Assembly: GCF_004362515.1 (NCBI RefSeq)
Contig: NZ_SNXU01000001.1
Coordinates: forward strand, 2,852,001 to 2,916,000
Length of the DNA: 64,000 nucleotides
Source of the DNA: Actinokineospora alba
Lineage (GTDB): Bacteria > Actinomycetota > Actinomycetes > Mycobacteriales > Pseudonocardiaceae
Direction of reading: 5' to 3'
Under the pieces are notes generated by a model that saw only the letters and a program-made list of their open reading frames with translations, did no database searches and had not been told where the DNA came from. Position numbers and translations under genes: made by a program. Below are positions 54,501 to 60,673 of the stretch, in pieces. Position 1 is the first letter of the stretch. Each line of letters opens with the position of its first letter.

Positions 54501-56783
54501 GTCGATACGCCGGATGTCGATACGCCGGATGTCGATACGCCGGATGTCGACATGCCGGATGTCGATACGCCGGATGTCGATACGCCGGATGTCGACATGC
54601 CGGTTACGACGGCCGTCGGCAAGCGGCGGGTGCCCGCCGGTGGCGGTCACTCTGACGACAGTGAGTCCGGTGACCGTGACTCGGCCGTCGAGCCGGGCAG
54701 GCGATCTCCGGAGAAGCGGCGCAGGCGCGACCCTGGCAACGTTGGTGCCGCGGGTCTGGACATGTCCGGGCCGGGTGATCGTGTGGGCTTGTCGCGGTTG
54801 GCGGGCGAGCGTGGGCTGGTCGTGGTGCCGACGTCCGGTGTGGGTAACGGGTTCTTCGAGGCGGTGCTGGCGACGGTGCCGGTCGAACTGCTGGCACGCC
54901 GGCTCCGTGTGGGACTGGAGCAGGTGTCGGTCCGGGCGTTGCTGGAGGAGCTGCAGTGGCCGCTTCCGATGGACACATGGTGGACAGGAGGCGGCTCGAT
55001 ACAGACACTGATCGTCAACAGGCTGGGTGTCACCCTCTCGGTCCTTCAGTACACCGGGGAGACACACTCGTTCCAGCCTGCCGATAGCGGCCAGAATCCA
55101 CCCGTGTACCACCTTGTTCAGGACGATCAGGGCTTCTACCACGCAACCACCTCCCTCACGCCCGCACCGACCACAGCGCGGCAGCCCGGACCGGGCTCCC
55201 CCGTGGGGCCACCCGTGTCCATACCACCCGCGACTGAGATGAATGCCGCTGATCTGGGCGGTTCGGCACGCCCCGTTGATACGGGCATCTCTGGCACGGG
55301 TATCTCCGAGAGGCCGGTGCCTGAGACGGTCGTGCTGCCGACCCGCCAGGCAGGCGACACTCCGGCCGGTGTCTTCTACCCTGCCCACGGTCGGGGGCGC
55401 CGCGGCCGAGCTGGCCAGGAACGTGAGAATGCGCCGGGATTGCCGACGTTGGCCGAGCCGGGCCGGCGACCTCGGATGTGGACGGCAATGTCCCCGGTGC
55501 TGGCGAACGGTTTCCGTACACGCGCGAGTGCCGAGCTGCGTCTTTTCCTGCCGTGGCGCCCGACCGCGCAACAGCATGAGGACTACACCACGATGGTGGA
55601 CTTGGTCGCCTACCAGATCTACCTGAGCGACCACGGGCTCATCAGTCGGCCGCACGTGCACGGTCCCCAGCATCTCGCCGAAGCCCTCGCCACCGAGTAC
55701 CGCACCCGATGGGCGCACCTGCACATGGCTGTCCCGCCTGGCGGCGTACCCCTGTCATCCGGACCCGCTGGCGACACAGCCGCGCGGAACGCCCCGCGCC
55801 AGGTCGCCACGCGGCGCCGCTCCGATGGCGGTCTGGAGGTGACCTACCCTCCGGACCAGGCCGAACTGGAACGCGAAGGACTGCAGCTGCTCCGGCGGCT
55901 CCACCGCCCCAGAGTCATCCCGACCCCCGGCGGAGACGACCTGTTCCCCTGGCGTGACAGCACCGACCCGGCCCGGGTGTTCGCACCCTTCGCCGGCCCC
56001 GACGGCCAGGTGCACCCCTACATCCGCGCCAACGTCGACCAGATCACCGCCACGATGCGCACCGGCAAAAGCCTTCTCATCGGCATCGCCCAGGATCCCG
56101 AGGACAACCGGCTGTCCCCGTTCAAAAAAGACGAGCGAACCGCGATCTGGACACGGCTCGAGGCCACAGTCGCAGGGGAGGTCCGGCGGCTGGTCCTCGG
56201 CCAGCCGCTGGACACACCACGAGTCCGTGTCGGAATCGTCACAGACGACCACGTTGAGCCACACGAACGCGTTCTCATCGGAACGCACGGGCTGTTCCGG
56301 TACCAGGACGCCGACACACCACCCGCCCAACGCCTCACCGCGCAAGGCGGAGACATCTTCGGCCTCTACATCGGAACAGCCCTGCTCACCGACGCCGAGC
56401 ACCAAGACTGGCAGGCACGCCACCCCACAACCTTCCCGCACTACGCCTTTGACGCCCTCACCATCACCATCACCGGCGATGATGTCAACAATTCCATCGC
56501 GTTCGCCAACGCCGCACTGACTGAAGGACAACCACCAGAATACGACGAATCCCGAATCAACGCGGAGTTCCTCTCCTTCCACATCACCATGCCCCTGCCT
56601 CCCGAACGCCGCCCCTTCCCCAGCAAAACCACCTACAAAATTGGCATCATCGCTCTCGTACCCTTCGAAAACGTCTACGACCTCGCAACAAACCCCCATG
56701 GTGTCATCCGCGTCTCCTACGGCAACGCCTTCTTCCGCAACGACCCTGCCATCAAACAAGAAGAAACCGACGACAACACATAA
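47799..56783 (+). CDS. Giant modular T7SS effector/polymorphic toxin (OTU, HExxH, possible SET)
   Basis: 2,994 residues from GTG 47799, the first start after an in-frame stop at 47790; GGAAGGG lies 12 bases upstream. Order: WXG100-like helical head with hydrophobic stretches (1-260); acidic Pro/Gly/Asp-rich linker with 'PGVDGPGxDT' repeats (310-900); HExxH domain (1020-1024); seven 104-residue repeats (1299-2026); OTU-type cysteine protease domain (C2046, H2192); 'DVDTP' pentapeptide repeats (2229-2268); basic NLS-like segment (2274-2313); degenerate OTU copy (2330-2455); Pro-rich linker; C-terminal domain with SET-like landmarks (2850-2980). The head is the kind used by T7SS-exported polymorphic toxins. 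No small immunity gene follows on the same strand, which fits a target absent from the producer, but an immunity gene could lie elsewhere. Confidence 0.85.
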   Translation: MAADVYFPEWLDWLTVSIVGTRGDQVDVAATRATADRYRELAVFLDGLGYLIAGAAAGVDDAIGGNAGRAFRGNADEVVVPLPQVAGLAGTQGDALDDFALNVESSNYSTMYELTFFASSIVWALTSPFTAWMVPEFIAGARLAVAQIFALRDAVTLAVKEAVEEAAEEVAQGALVQLHQKVEGNRHSVDWDSIAIGAVAGAAAGGLMSGLRKLGEKFTPDFSKTVLFSGLTEGVTEGIVGVGVTGVTGGNLSDAWMGVVGGFNSGSLEHGANEVGDKIDDLVNGPKMPNMDALERPTSVTPSGPQGTTDGGDGPPTPITQDVESELPPGVDKPGTDTPGVDGPGSDTPGVHGPVTDTPGVDEPGSQTPGVDGPETDAPGVDGPGADAPGLDGLGTDVPLVVGAPSNIPAGAPQNKPPGHDPQGQDLPGRDRPAETGPHLEQLGVDQPAPHSILPHTPPPINGPVADGPRIEHPVIDVPVVDTPVIAGPRLDDQPLEGPRIDAPVVEGSRVEVPDGPTVEGRNSVDPGQVVGDPTVTPVPVPLTDTVTAPPVTVDSPLFNGVDPHAPSALPGDTADPTSVAPQPIPTQATTDHTPTDQPPTQAGPLPVTSPPSGPFAQTTPPTTPHMDLALGGADPTRSGGQVGEHVPSGESDDGRLPLVRESGIPQGSALGDLGVQGPVGHNVDGPRLGHPGAVPVDLPPLNVSHAGPVSPIGQAGGPAGPVTVAPQTSATPVNPQSGSSSPVRGGTESVPSGDQAGAVSSGRSDLGRLPLEREFEVPRSPALGDVTPAPSVSDTPSPQSIAPVEQAPAVLGRTDTPIADAGPVADTHVPGEPATDHSDVEVSDVEVSEVESVFDGDRSDVTDASDLGDVPVVPVQVPPVYGTPHGYPRGESLAAAPAQQGGRIHMAPGWPKPVRSAFEVRRGRRGVDTVVEVTVFVDLQPKGRQDVLVRQQVLREAQLAVDWYYNQPNLRLRNGDLLRFRIQPKSADDPLHHAVTIDADHEIDHLHWRPGMPSVTYAHEFGHMIGQPEEYAENQPKPDNNAKDNNAKDKNVEDKPKRLDISGTVMGRHTEIGPDGKPRLITDIKVPQRFVDVLARNLGIDDLTPTGHDTPLRQDNIVTPELPEGTPLPKAPPFEVDPAATPTGMARDSQPGTSVMAGHTDTHAAWVNSVGGTGVSINPTPPPPTSGAVRRRGVREPPRRRHERRRLRHAAETAEAELRHVPGWDVLIMRARRAELFADQVVAAVLAARSHTNPGVGWSTFSARTKTEPASAGGDSEAGSHEAAFGTLGIPARVRDLVVGWRPPGADDPDGVPNLKLFVTGKPELVRYFPAPLKQKRLPAPAKEMLRAWVRGMRGQTDTDTGKAYLAKRVAALSGGMVSQSVVTKSWADMGEAVPDELRDKVLEWRPPRADDPDGVPNLKLFITGEPKLARYFPPPLTLRRLPESAREVLRAWVRGLRGQTELGTGEAYTAKRVADLSGGMVSQTVATGIWAEMAEAVPVELRDRVLEWRPPRADDPDGVPDLKLFITGEPKLARYFPPPLTLRNLPAPAREVLRAWVRGLRGQTDPDTGKAYTAKRVADLSGGMVSQTGVIAIWGEMAEAVPDELRDRVLEWRPPRADDPDGVPNLRLFITGEPKLAPYFPLPLTLRNLPKPAREVLRAWVRGLRGQTDPGTNKPYNAARVAALSGGMVSETGVTNSWADVAEVVPDELRDRVLEWRPPRADDPDGIPDLKLFIMGEPELDPYFPLPLTQRRLPKPAREVLHAWVRGLRGQTELGTGEAYTVTRVVALSGGLVSQTVATGIWAEMAKAVPDELRDKVLEWRPPRADDPDGVPDLKRFITGEPKLAPYFPLPLTMMSLPKPAREVLRAWVRGLRGQTELGTGEAYTATWVADLSGGMVSQTGVVAIWGEMAKAVPVELRDRVLEWRPPRADDPDGVPDLKLFIMGEPELDPYFPLPLTLMSLPAPARQVLHAWVRGLRGQTDPDTGEAYTATRVADLSGGMVSQTVVFVAWGKGAKTTLDTDVALREAARARGLGVVEVPGDGDCFYNAVLQTVPEEVLRSAMLHRGQPMTVSGLRVLLAQAYEHSLQDPDFVLGLYSMAIEQELAWAVRLLAQGYDQDDPEFAAWRAQIRDDFLQAGSWANTSGDIAPQLVSGVLDVTIRNLSPNQVAPGQDVAPGQEGVYYLAYNGVNHYDATRPLPGQGTSGPVTRPSAALPTAQPGALVMTNVDVDMPDVDTPDVDTPDVDTPDVDMPDVDTPDVDTPDVDMPVTTAVGKRRVPAGGGHSDDSESGDRDSAVEPGRRSPEKRRRRDPGNVGAAGLDMSGPGDRVGLSRLAGERGLVVVPTSGVGNGFFEAVLATVPVELLARRLRVGLEQVSVRALLEELQWPLPMDTWWTGGGSIQTLIVNRLGVTLSVLQYTGETHSFQPADSGQNPPVYHLVQDDQGFYHATTSLTPAPTTARQPGPGSPVGPPVSIPPATEMNAADLGGSARPVDTGISGTGISERPVPETVVLPTRQAGDTPAGVFYPAHGRGRRGRAGQERENAPGLPTLAEPGRRPRMWTAMSPVLANGFRTRASAELRLFLPWRPTAQQHEDYTTMVDLVAYQIYLSDHGLISRPHVHGPQHLAEALATEYRTRWAHLHMAVPPGGVPLSSGPAGDTAARNAPRQVATRRRSDGGLEVTYPPDQAELEREGLQLLRRLHRPRVIPTPGGDDLFPWRDSTDPARVFAPFAGPDGQVHPYIRANVDQITATMRTGKSLLIGIAQDPEDNRLSPFKKDERTAIWTRLEATVAGEVRRLVLGQPLDTPRVRVGIVTDDHVEPHERVLIGTHGLFRYQDADTPPAQRLTAQGGDIFGLYIGTALLTDAEHQDWQARHPTTFPHYAFDALTITITGDDVNNSIAFANAALTEGQPPEYDESRINAEFLSFHITMPLPPERRPFPSKTTYKIGIIALVPFENVYDLATNPHGVIRVSYGNAFFRNDPAIKQEETDDNT
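50520..51110 (+). other. HExxH metalloprotease-like domain, paralogue of the first giant's
   Basis: 'SAFEVRRGRRGVD' is followed by 'VDLQPKGRQDVLVRQQVL', 'LRLRNGDLLRFRI' and then H1020-E-F-G-H-M-I-G-Q-P-E-E-Y. It matches the domain at 16681-17190 in motif order and in the 'AFxVRR' linker. A short insert of repeated D-N-N-A-K follows the zinc motif. Confidence 0.55.
51693..53876 (+). repeat. Seven 312-bp (104-residue) tandem repeats with HTH-like core
   Basis: Units start at 51693, 52005, 52317, 52629, 52941, 53253 and 53565, exactly 312 bp apart; the seventh diverges after 'GGMVSQTVV'. Each carries 'W-R-P-P-R-A-D-D-P-D-G', 'L-F-I-T/M-G-E-P', 'LPxPAREVLRAWVRGLRGQT' and 'Y-T-A-K-R-V-A-D-L-S-G-G-M-V-S-Q-T', the last resembling a helix-turn-helix. 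Differences between units gather in the residues after 'VS' (QSVVTKSW, QTVATGIW, QTGVIAIW, ETGVTNSW, QTGVVAIW, QTVVFVAW) and in a short loop after 'PLT'. Confidence 0.95.
53880..54390 (+). other. OTU-type cysteine protease (deubiquitinase-like) domain
   Basis: 'VVEVPGDGDCFYNAVLQ' carries the OTU signature D-G-D-C-F with Cys2046. A helical middle is followed by 'WANTSGDIAPQLVSGVLDVTIRNL' (landmarks) and 'YNGVNHYDAT' with His2192. The D-x-x-C, W-x-x/G-D and final N-H-Y-D order is that of OTU proteases, which cleave ubiquitin-type isopeptide bonds. It sits directly after the 104-residue repeats. Confidence 0.7.
54483..54602 (+). repeat. Eight 15-bp tandem repeats (D-V-D-T/M-P)
   Basis: Eight units of GATGTCGA(T/C)A(C/T)GCCG run without interruption between the two OTU-like domains. 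Two variants, ACG (Thr) and ATG (Met), alternate as Met-Thr-Thr-Thr-Met-Thr-Thr-Met. It is an acidic spacer likely to vary in copy number. Confidence 0.9.
54780..55165 (+). other. Degenerate OTU-like domain (second copy)
   Basis: 'VVVPTSGVGNGFFEAVLATVPVELL' (landmarks) lines up with 'VVEVPGDGDCFYNAVLQTVPEEVL' of the first OTU: the D-G-D-C becomes G-V-G-N-G, so the catalytic Cys is Gly2351. A His remains near the end (GFYHATTS) and 'VYHLVQDDQG' matches 'VYYLAYNGV'. It is much shorter in the middle. It probably binds rather than cleaves. Confidence 0.55.
56250..56760 (+). other. Possible SET-like methyltransferase domain at the C-terminus
   Basis: Landmarks in SET order: 'GGDIFGLYIGTALLTDAEHQDW' split as G-D-I-F-G-L-Y-I-G and L-T-x-x-E; 'NNSIAFANAAL' and 'INAEFLSF' where SET domains have R-F-I-N-H and P-N-A; then 'YKIGIIALVPF' and 'IRVSYGN' where SET has 'IGIFAxRDI...G-E-E-L-T-x-D-Y-G'. 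The key N-H-S-C is not literal. SET-like is a motif-level guess; an unrelated toxin fold is possible. Confidence 0.35.
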
Positions 56784-57112
56784 CCACCACATCAACCCAG
56801 AGGGGTCTATCCCAGCAACGGCTCTGGCGCACTTTCGGTGGTGGCGTTATCCGAGGAGGATGCGGTGACGCAGGAGAGCGATGCCCGCTCTCCCATACAT
56901 TTGTCGCTTGAGCAGCTTCGTTTTTCTGTGGAATCTGATTTGTCAAGTTCATCCCTGTTTGCCCTGGTTCACTGTGACGATCGGCAGCAGGGTCGCGGTC
57001 GCCGGGATATCGATCTCGCGTGGCGAGGAGAAAGTGGTCACCATCGTCCTGTGACCCAGAACCAAAGCGCGCCAGCCCTTCAACCAGTCGTCGAAGGGCT
57101 GGCACGTTCGAG
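56784..57112. other. 329-bp intergenic region
   Basis: Between the stop of the second giant gene and the stop of the AraC-type regulator (convergent). A GAGGAGG followed by an open frame overlaps the regulator, but the frame has no recognisable protein and is judged spurious. No clear hairpin terminator was found by eye. Confidence 0.4.
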
Positions 57113-58144
57113 TCAGTGCGCGCCCTGTACCGCAAGGGGCGCCGGCTCGACCGCGCTCGCGAGATTGAGCGGCGTCGTTGAACGAGGTGGATCAGGTACC
57201 GCAGCCTGTCGGTAGTCGCGTGGAGACACGCCAAAGGTCGATCGGAACAGGCGGGAAAAGTGGGCGGCGTCCGGGAACCCCCAGCGAGCCCCGAGAGTGG
57301 AGATCGGCCGGTCGCGTAGCGCCGGATCGACGAGGTCGCGGCGGCAGCGCTCGAGGCGCCGCTGCCGGATGATGGAGGTGACCGACTCGCCTCCGGCCTC
57401 GAACACCTTCTGGAGCAGCCGCACCGAGACGAAGTGAGCGGCTGCGATCTGGGTTGAACACAGGTCCGGGTCGGGCAGGTTCTCATCGATGAACCGATAA
57501 ACCTGTGCGACCAGCGCGCGGTGGCCGGCGGTTGAGCCTTCGGGCAAGGTCGCTGAGAGCTGCTGGGCGAACGCCGCAGTGACGAGGTCAACGACTGCGT
57601 CGCCCAGGTGCGCGGCGATGACGCCGCCGGTAGATCCGGTGTCCGCGGACAGGCCGCGCATCAGCGGTGTGAGCAACGAGGCGAGGCCTTGATCCCCCGA
57701 GAGACGGACGGCGGTCAGGCCGTCCATGCGGGCGGCCGGCAGTTGGACCAGGACGCGCGGGAACATCGCGATGATCATGCGGAACTCGTCGCCGAAGGAG
57801 ATGCGATAGGGGCGCGAGGTGTCGTAGATCGCGAAGTCCCCGGGTCCCAATGCGGCCTCCCGGCCGTTCTGCTGGATCACGCAGCTGCCGGAAACCTGTA
57901 GGCCGAACTTGTAGAACTCAGGGTCATCGCGACGGATCAGTCGCGGTGTGCGTTCGACCACCGCCGTAGATGCCACGACCTCCGCCAGCATCACCGTCCC
58001 GAAGTCCTTGGCTTCGACGCCGCCTCGAAATCGGCGGACAGATTCCCTAGGCGGCCGCGCGTGCAGCGGTACGAATGTCTGGCAGATCTCGCTCTCCCAC
58101 TCGTCGAACGTGTGGTGAGCGCTGCCTGGAGAGGTGAAGGTCAC
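57113..58144 (-). CDS. AraC-family transcriptional regulator
   Basis: 343 residues from the GTG at 58144, chosen because GAGGG lies five bases upstream; a TTG at 58156 is also in frame. Residues 1-200 match the AraC-binding-like sensor (FYKFGLQVSGSCVIQQNGREAALGPGDFAIYDTSRPY, landmarks 'GDFAIYDTSRPY'). Residues 240-330 are the double HTH, with 'RLLQKVFEAGGESVTSIIRQRRLERCRRDL' (landmarks), 'WGFPDAAHFSRLFRSTFGVSPRDYR'. It is transcribed divergently from paaK across 182 bp, so control of the phenylacetate ligase gene or of aromatic catabolism is likely by position. Confidence 0.9.
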   Translation of the reverse strand: MTFTSPGSAHHTFDEWESEICQTFVPLHARPPRESVRRFRGGVEAKDFGTVMLAEVVASTAVVERTPRLIRRDDPEFYKFGLQVSGSCVIQQNGREAALGPGDFAIYDTSRPYRISFGDEFRMIIAMFPRVLVQLPAARMDGLTAVRLSGDQGLASLLTPLMRGLSADTGSTGGVIAAHLGDAVVDLVTAAFAQQLSATLPEGSTAGHRALVAQVYRFIDENLPDPDLCSTQIAAAHFVSVRLLQKVFEAGGESVTSIIRQRRLERCRRDLVDPALRDRPISTLGARWGFPDAAHFSRLFRSTFGVSPRDYRQAAVPDPPRSTTPLNLASAVEPAPLAVQGAH

Positions 58145-58196
58145 ATTTTCCCTCAAAGCCTACGCCGATGCTCAGGTGAGCCCGGTCACAATACCT

Positions 58197-58208
58197 GACC
58201 GATCGGTC
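58197..58208. promoter_or_regulatory. Perfect 12-bp palindrome GACCGATCGGTC in the araC-paaK spacer
   Basis: A self-complementary 12-mer lies 53 bp upstream of the regulator's start and 119 bp upstream of paaK. ACCGxxCGGT-type palindromes are common targets of TetR-family repressors, including PaaR-type regulators of phenylacetate genes. The nearby TetR gene is broken (see 59930-60540), so the site may be orphaned. Confidence 0.45.
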
Positions 58209-58326
58209 TGGACGTCAAGGAGTATCGGATTCTTGGAGTCAAGAGCCCTGCGTCTGCGGACAAGTGGGCGAAGGTCCTCGAGCGCACACTTGAATCGGCG
58301 ACACCCGCTGAAGACAAGGAGTAGCC

Positions 58327-59634
58327 ATGGACGACCTGAGCCCGCGACCCGGAGACCTGGAGCCGATCGAGACGGCCTCGGTCGACGAGCTTAGGACGCT
58401 GCAGACCGAGCGGCTGCACTGGACGGTCCGCCACGCCTACGACAACGTCCCGCACTACCGTGCAGCCTTCGACGCCGTCGGGGTGCACCCCGACGACGTC
58501 AAGGAGCTTGCAGACCTCGCGAAGCTGCCGTTCACCGCGAAGGCAGACTTGCGCGACAACTACCCGTTTGGCATGTTCGCGGTTCCGCGCGAGCAGGTCG
58601 TCCGGGTCCACGCCTCGTCCGGCACCACCGGCAAGCCCACGGTGGTCGGCTACACGCGGGACGACATCGAGACCTGGTCGACTGTGATGGCGCGCAGTAT
58701 CCGGGCCGCCGGAGGCCGTGCCGGCCACATCCTGCACAACGCGTACGGCTACGGCCTGTTCACCGGTGGCCTTGGTGCGCACTACGGCGCCGAGAAGCTC
58801 GGGTGCACCGTCGTGCCGGTTTCTGGCGGAATGACTGAGCGACAGGTGCATCTGATCCAGGACTTCCGTCCAGACCTCATCATGGTCACGCCCTCCTACA
58901 TGCTCTCGATCATCGACGAGATGGAGCGGCAGGGCATCGATCCGCGCAGCACCTCCTTGAAGGTCGGCATTTTCGGCGCCGAACCGTGGACCAACGACAT
59001 GCGTCGCGAGATGGAGCAGCGCCTCGACATGCACGCAGTCGATATCTACGGGCTCTCGGAGGTCATGGGCCCTGGTGTGGCCAACGAATGTGTCGAGACC
59101 AAGGATGGCCTCCACGTCTGGGAGGACCACTTCTACCCCGAGATTATCGACCCGGTTACCGGGGAGGTGCTCCCCGATGGCGAGGTCGGCGAGCTGGTTT
59201 TCACCTCATTAACCAAGCAGGCGATGCCGGTCATCCGGTACCGGACCCGCGACGTGACCCGGCTCCTACCCGGCACGGCGCGCACGATGCGCCGGGTGGA
59301 GAAGATCACCGGACGCACCGACGACATGATCATTCTGCGCGGGGTGAACCTCTTCCCGACCCAGATTGAGGAACTTATCCTCTCCACCCCGGAACTCTCA
59401 CCGCACTTCCAGTGCGTCTTGGGCAGAACCGGGAACCTGGACAACCTCACGGTGCGCGTCGAGCGCCGGGAGACGGCTCCGTTTGAAGGAGCGCAGGAGT
59501 CCGGTGTTCTTCTCCAGAGACTGATCAAGAACTCGATCGGCGTCACCGTCGCGGTCGAGGTCGTTGAACCCGCAGGTGTCGAGCGGTCCGTCGGCAAGAT
59601 GCGCCGGATCGTCGACCAACGTCCCGCACGCTGA
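58327..59634 (+). CDS. paaK: Phenylacetate-CoA ligase
   Basis: 435 residues, the usual length. It activates phenylacetate to phenylacetyl-CoA with ATP, the first step of aerobic phenylacetate breakdown. The ATG has AAGGAG five bases upstream. Motifs: S-S-G-T-T-G-K-P at 97 (P-loop of the ANL family), 'YGLSEVMGPG' near 240, 'YRTRDVTRL' near 305, 'KITGRTDDMIILRGVNLFP' near 332 and the C-terminal 'SVGKMRRI' with the catalytic Lys. The N-terminus (LHWTVRHAYDNVPHYR) is diagnostic of PaaK. No other paa genes are in the window; a PaaR-type TetR relic follows on the opposite strand. Confidence 0.95.
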   Translation: MDDLSPRPGDLEPIETASVDELRTLQTERLHWTVRHAYDNVPHYRAAFDAVGVHPDDVKELADLAKLPFTAKADLRDNYPFGMFAVPREQVVRVHASSGTTGKPTVVGYTRDDIETWSTVMARSIRAAGGRAGHILHNAYGYGLFTGGLGAHYGAEKLGCTVVPVSGGMTERQVHLIQDFRPDLIMVTPSYMLSIIDEMERQGIDPRSTSLKVGIFGAEPWTNDMRREMEQRLDMHAVDIYGLSEVMGPGVANECVETKDGLHVWEDHFYPEIIDPVTGEVLPDGEVGELVFTSLTKQAMPVIRYRTRDVTRLLPGTARTMRRVEKITGRTDDMIILRGVNLFPTQIEELILSTPELSPHFQCVLGRTGNLDNLTVRVERRETAPFEGAQESGVLLQRLIKNSIGVTVAVEVVEPAGVERSVGKMRRIVDQRPAR

Positions 59635-59929
59635 CTGCACGCTGGCAACTCGCTGGCAACTCGCTGGCCGGGATTGACGAGGAGCGAGCGTTTGTCGCAC
59701 ACCGCGTCTGCAGACTGCACCAACTGGCGTGAAAGTTGGCCCGTGATTGACTCCAGTTCCACGTGTGAAGCCAAAGCGAGCGGAGCATCCACGCCTCGAT
59801 CGCGCGGGCATCGTGCGATCGTGCAACACCCAGGCTCCGGCGATCAAGGCCGGAGGAAGGGCGGCCGACTGTTTGTCCGCCATCCCTGCCCGGAGTGCAC
59901 AGCTACTTCCGGCGAGGCGGCCTCGTCGT

Positions 59930-60540
59930 CGCCTGGCCCGAGGTGCTCCATCAGGTGGCTGAAGGCCCTCGAACGCGAGCGTCAAGATCGTGGAGGCAAG
60001 TTGCTCGGTCGGAATCTGCCCGTCGATGCGGTACCACTCGACCAGCGAGTTGACAAGCCGAACCGCTGCAGGCTGACCAGGTCGGGGTCCAGGGTCGCTA
60101 CGCAGAGCACCTCATCGACCGCCTGCCTGACGAGGGTTTGCGGGGTTAGCGGCGACACTTCGGCGACGCTGAAGAGCCCTCACCTGGGCACCACTACTAC
60201 CGTGCACGCGGGGCAGAAGGGTGACCGCGGGTTGGTATGCCACCAACACCTCGACGCAGCGGCGCACCGCATCGTGCAGTCGTTCGGAGGTCGGCCCCTC
60301 TGCTTTCGTGGCGACGCCAACCGCCTTGCTCAGCTCGTTGCGAGCCTCGTCGAATGCCTGGGACGGCAACTCTTCCCTGCTCGTCACGTGACGGTAGACG
60401 GCTGACTTGGTTGCTCCGTGGACTTCGCGATGTCGCCGATGCTGGTCGCTTCATAGCCCTTGCGAATGGACTGTACGGCCGCCGCGTTCAAGAGCTCTGC
60501 GCGATCACGCCTGAAGGCTGCCTCGGACTCTCGAACTCAC
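59930..60540 (-). pseudogene. TetR-family (PaaR-type) repressor, frameshifted
   Basis: Minus-strand pieces in successive frames rebuild a TetR protein: 'FRRDRAELLNAAAVQSIRKGYEATSIGDIAKST' (landmarks), then after a one-base loss near 60405 'ATKSAVYRHVTSREELP', 'ARNELSKAVG', 'LLPRV', and in a third frame 'LVRQAVDE', 'LDPDLVS', 'LVEWYRIDGQIPTEQLASTILTLAFEGL'. At least three frame breaks and no usable start. Such repressors usually sit beside paaK, so this is very likely the lost local regulator. The 295 bp between paaK and this relic hold only an 11-bp CTGGCAACTCG tandem. Confidence 0.75.
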
Positions 60541-60615
60541 GAGTTGCGATGAAGTGGCGAGTGTTGAACCGGTGACCTCGACTCTCACGACCGGTGAGAA
60601 TGTAATACCAAGGGC

Positions 60616-60654
60616 AGCGGCGCGCGCCCGGAGAAATCCGGAGCGCGCGCCGCT
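60616..60654 (-). terminator. GC-rich hairpin downstream of the ABC transporter genes
   Basis: A 17-bp stem (60616-60632 with 60637-60654, one bulged base) with a four-base loop lies 20 bp past the stop of the last permease gene. No T-run follows on the minus strand, as is common for terminators in high-GC actinobacteria. Confidence 0.7.
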
Positions 60655-60673
60655 GTCATTTCTTGGGCAGGAG

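Noticed and set aside
56838..57215. Small plus-strand gene with a GAGGAGG-like ribosome site
   Set aside because: It overlaps the end of the AraC-type gene, has low-complexity composition and no recognisable family.
59674..60405. 243-codon plus-strand frame after paaK
   Set aside because: It lies opposite the TetR relic, whose minus-strand pieces are recognisable; the plus-strand frame has no domain.
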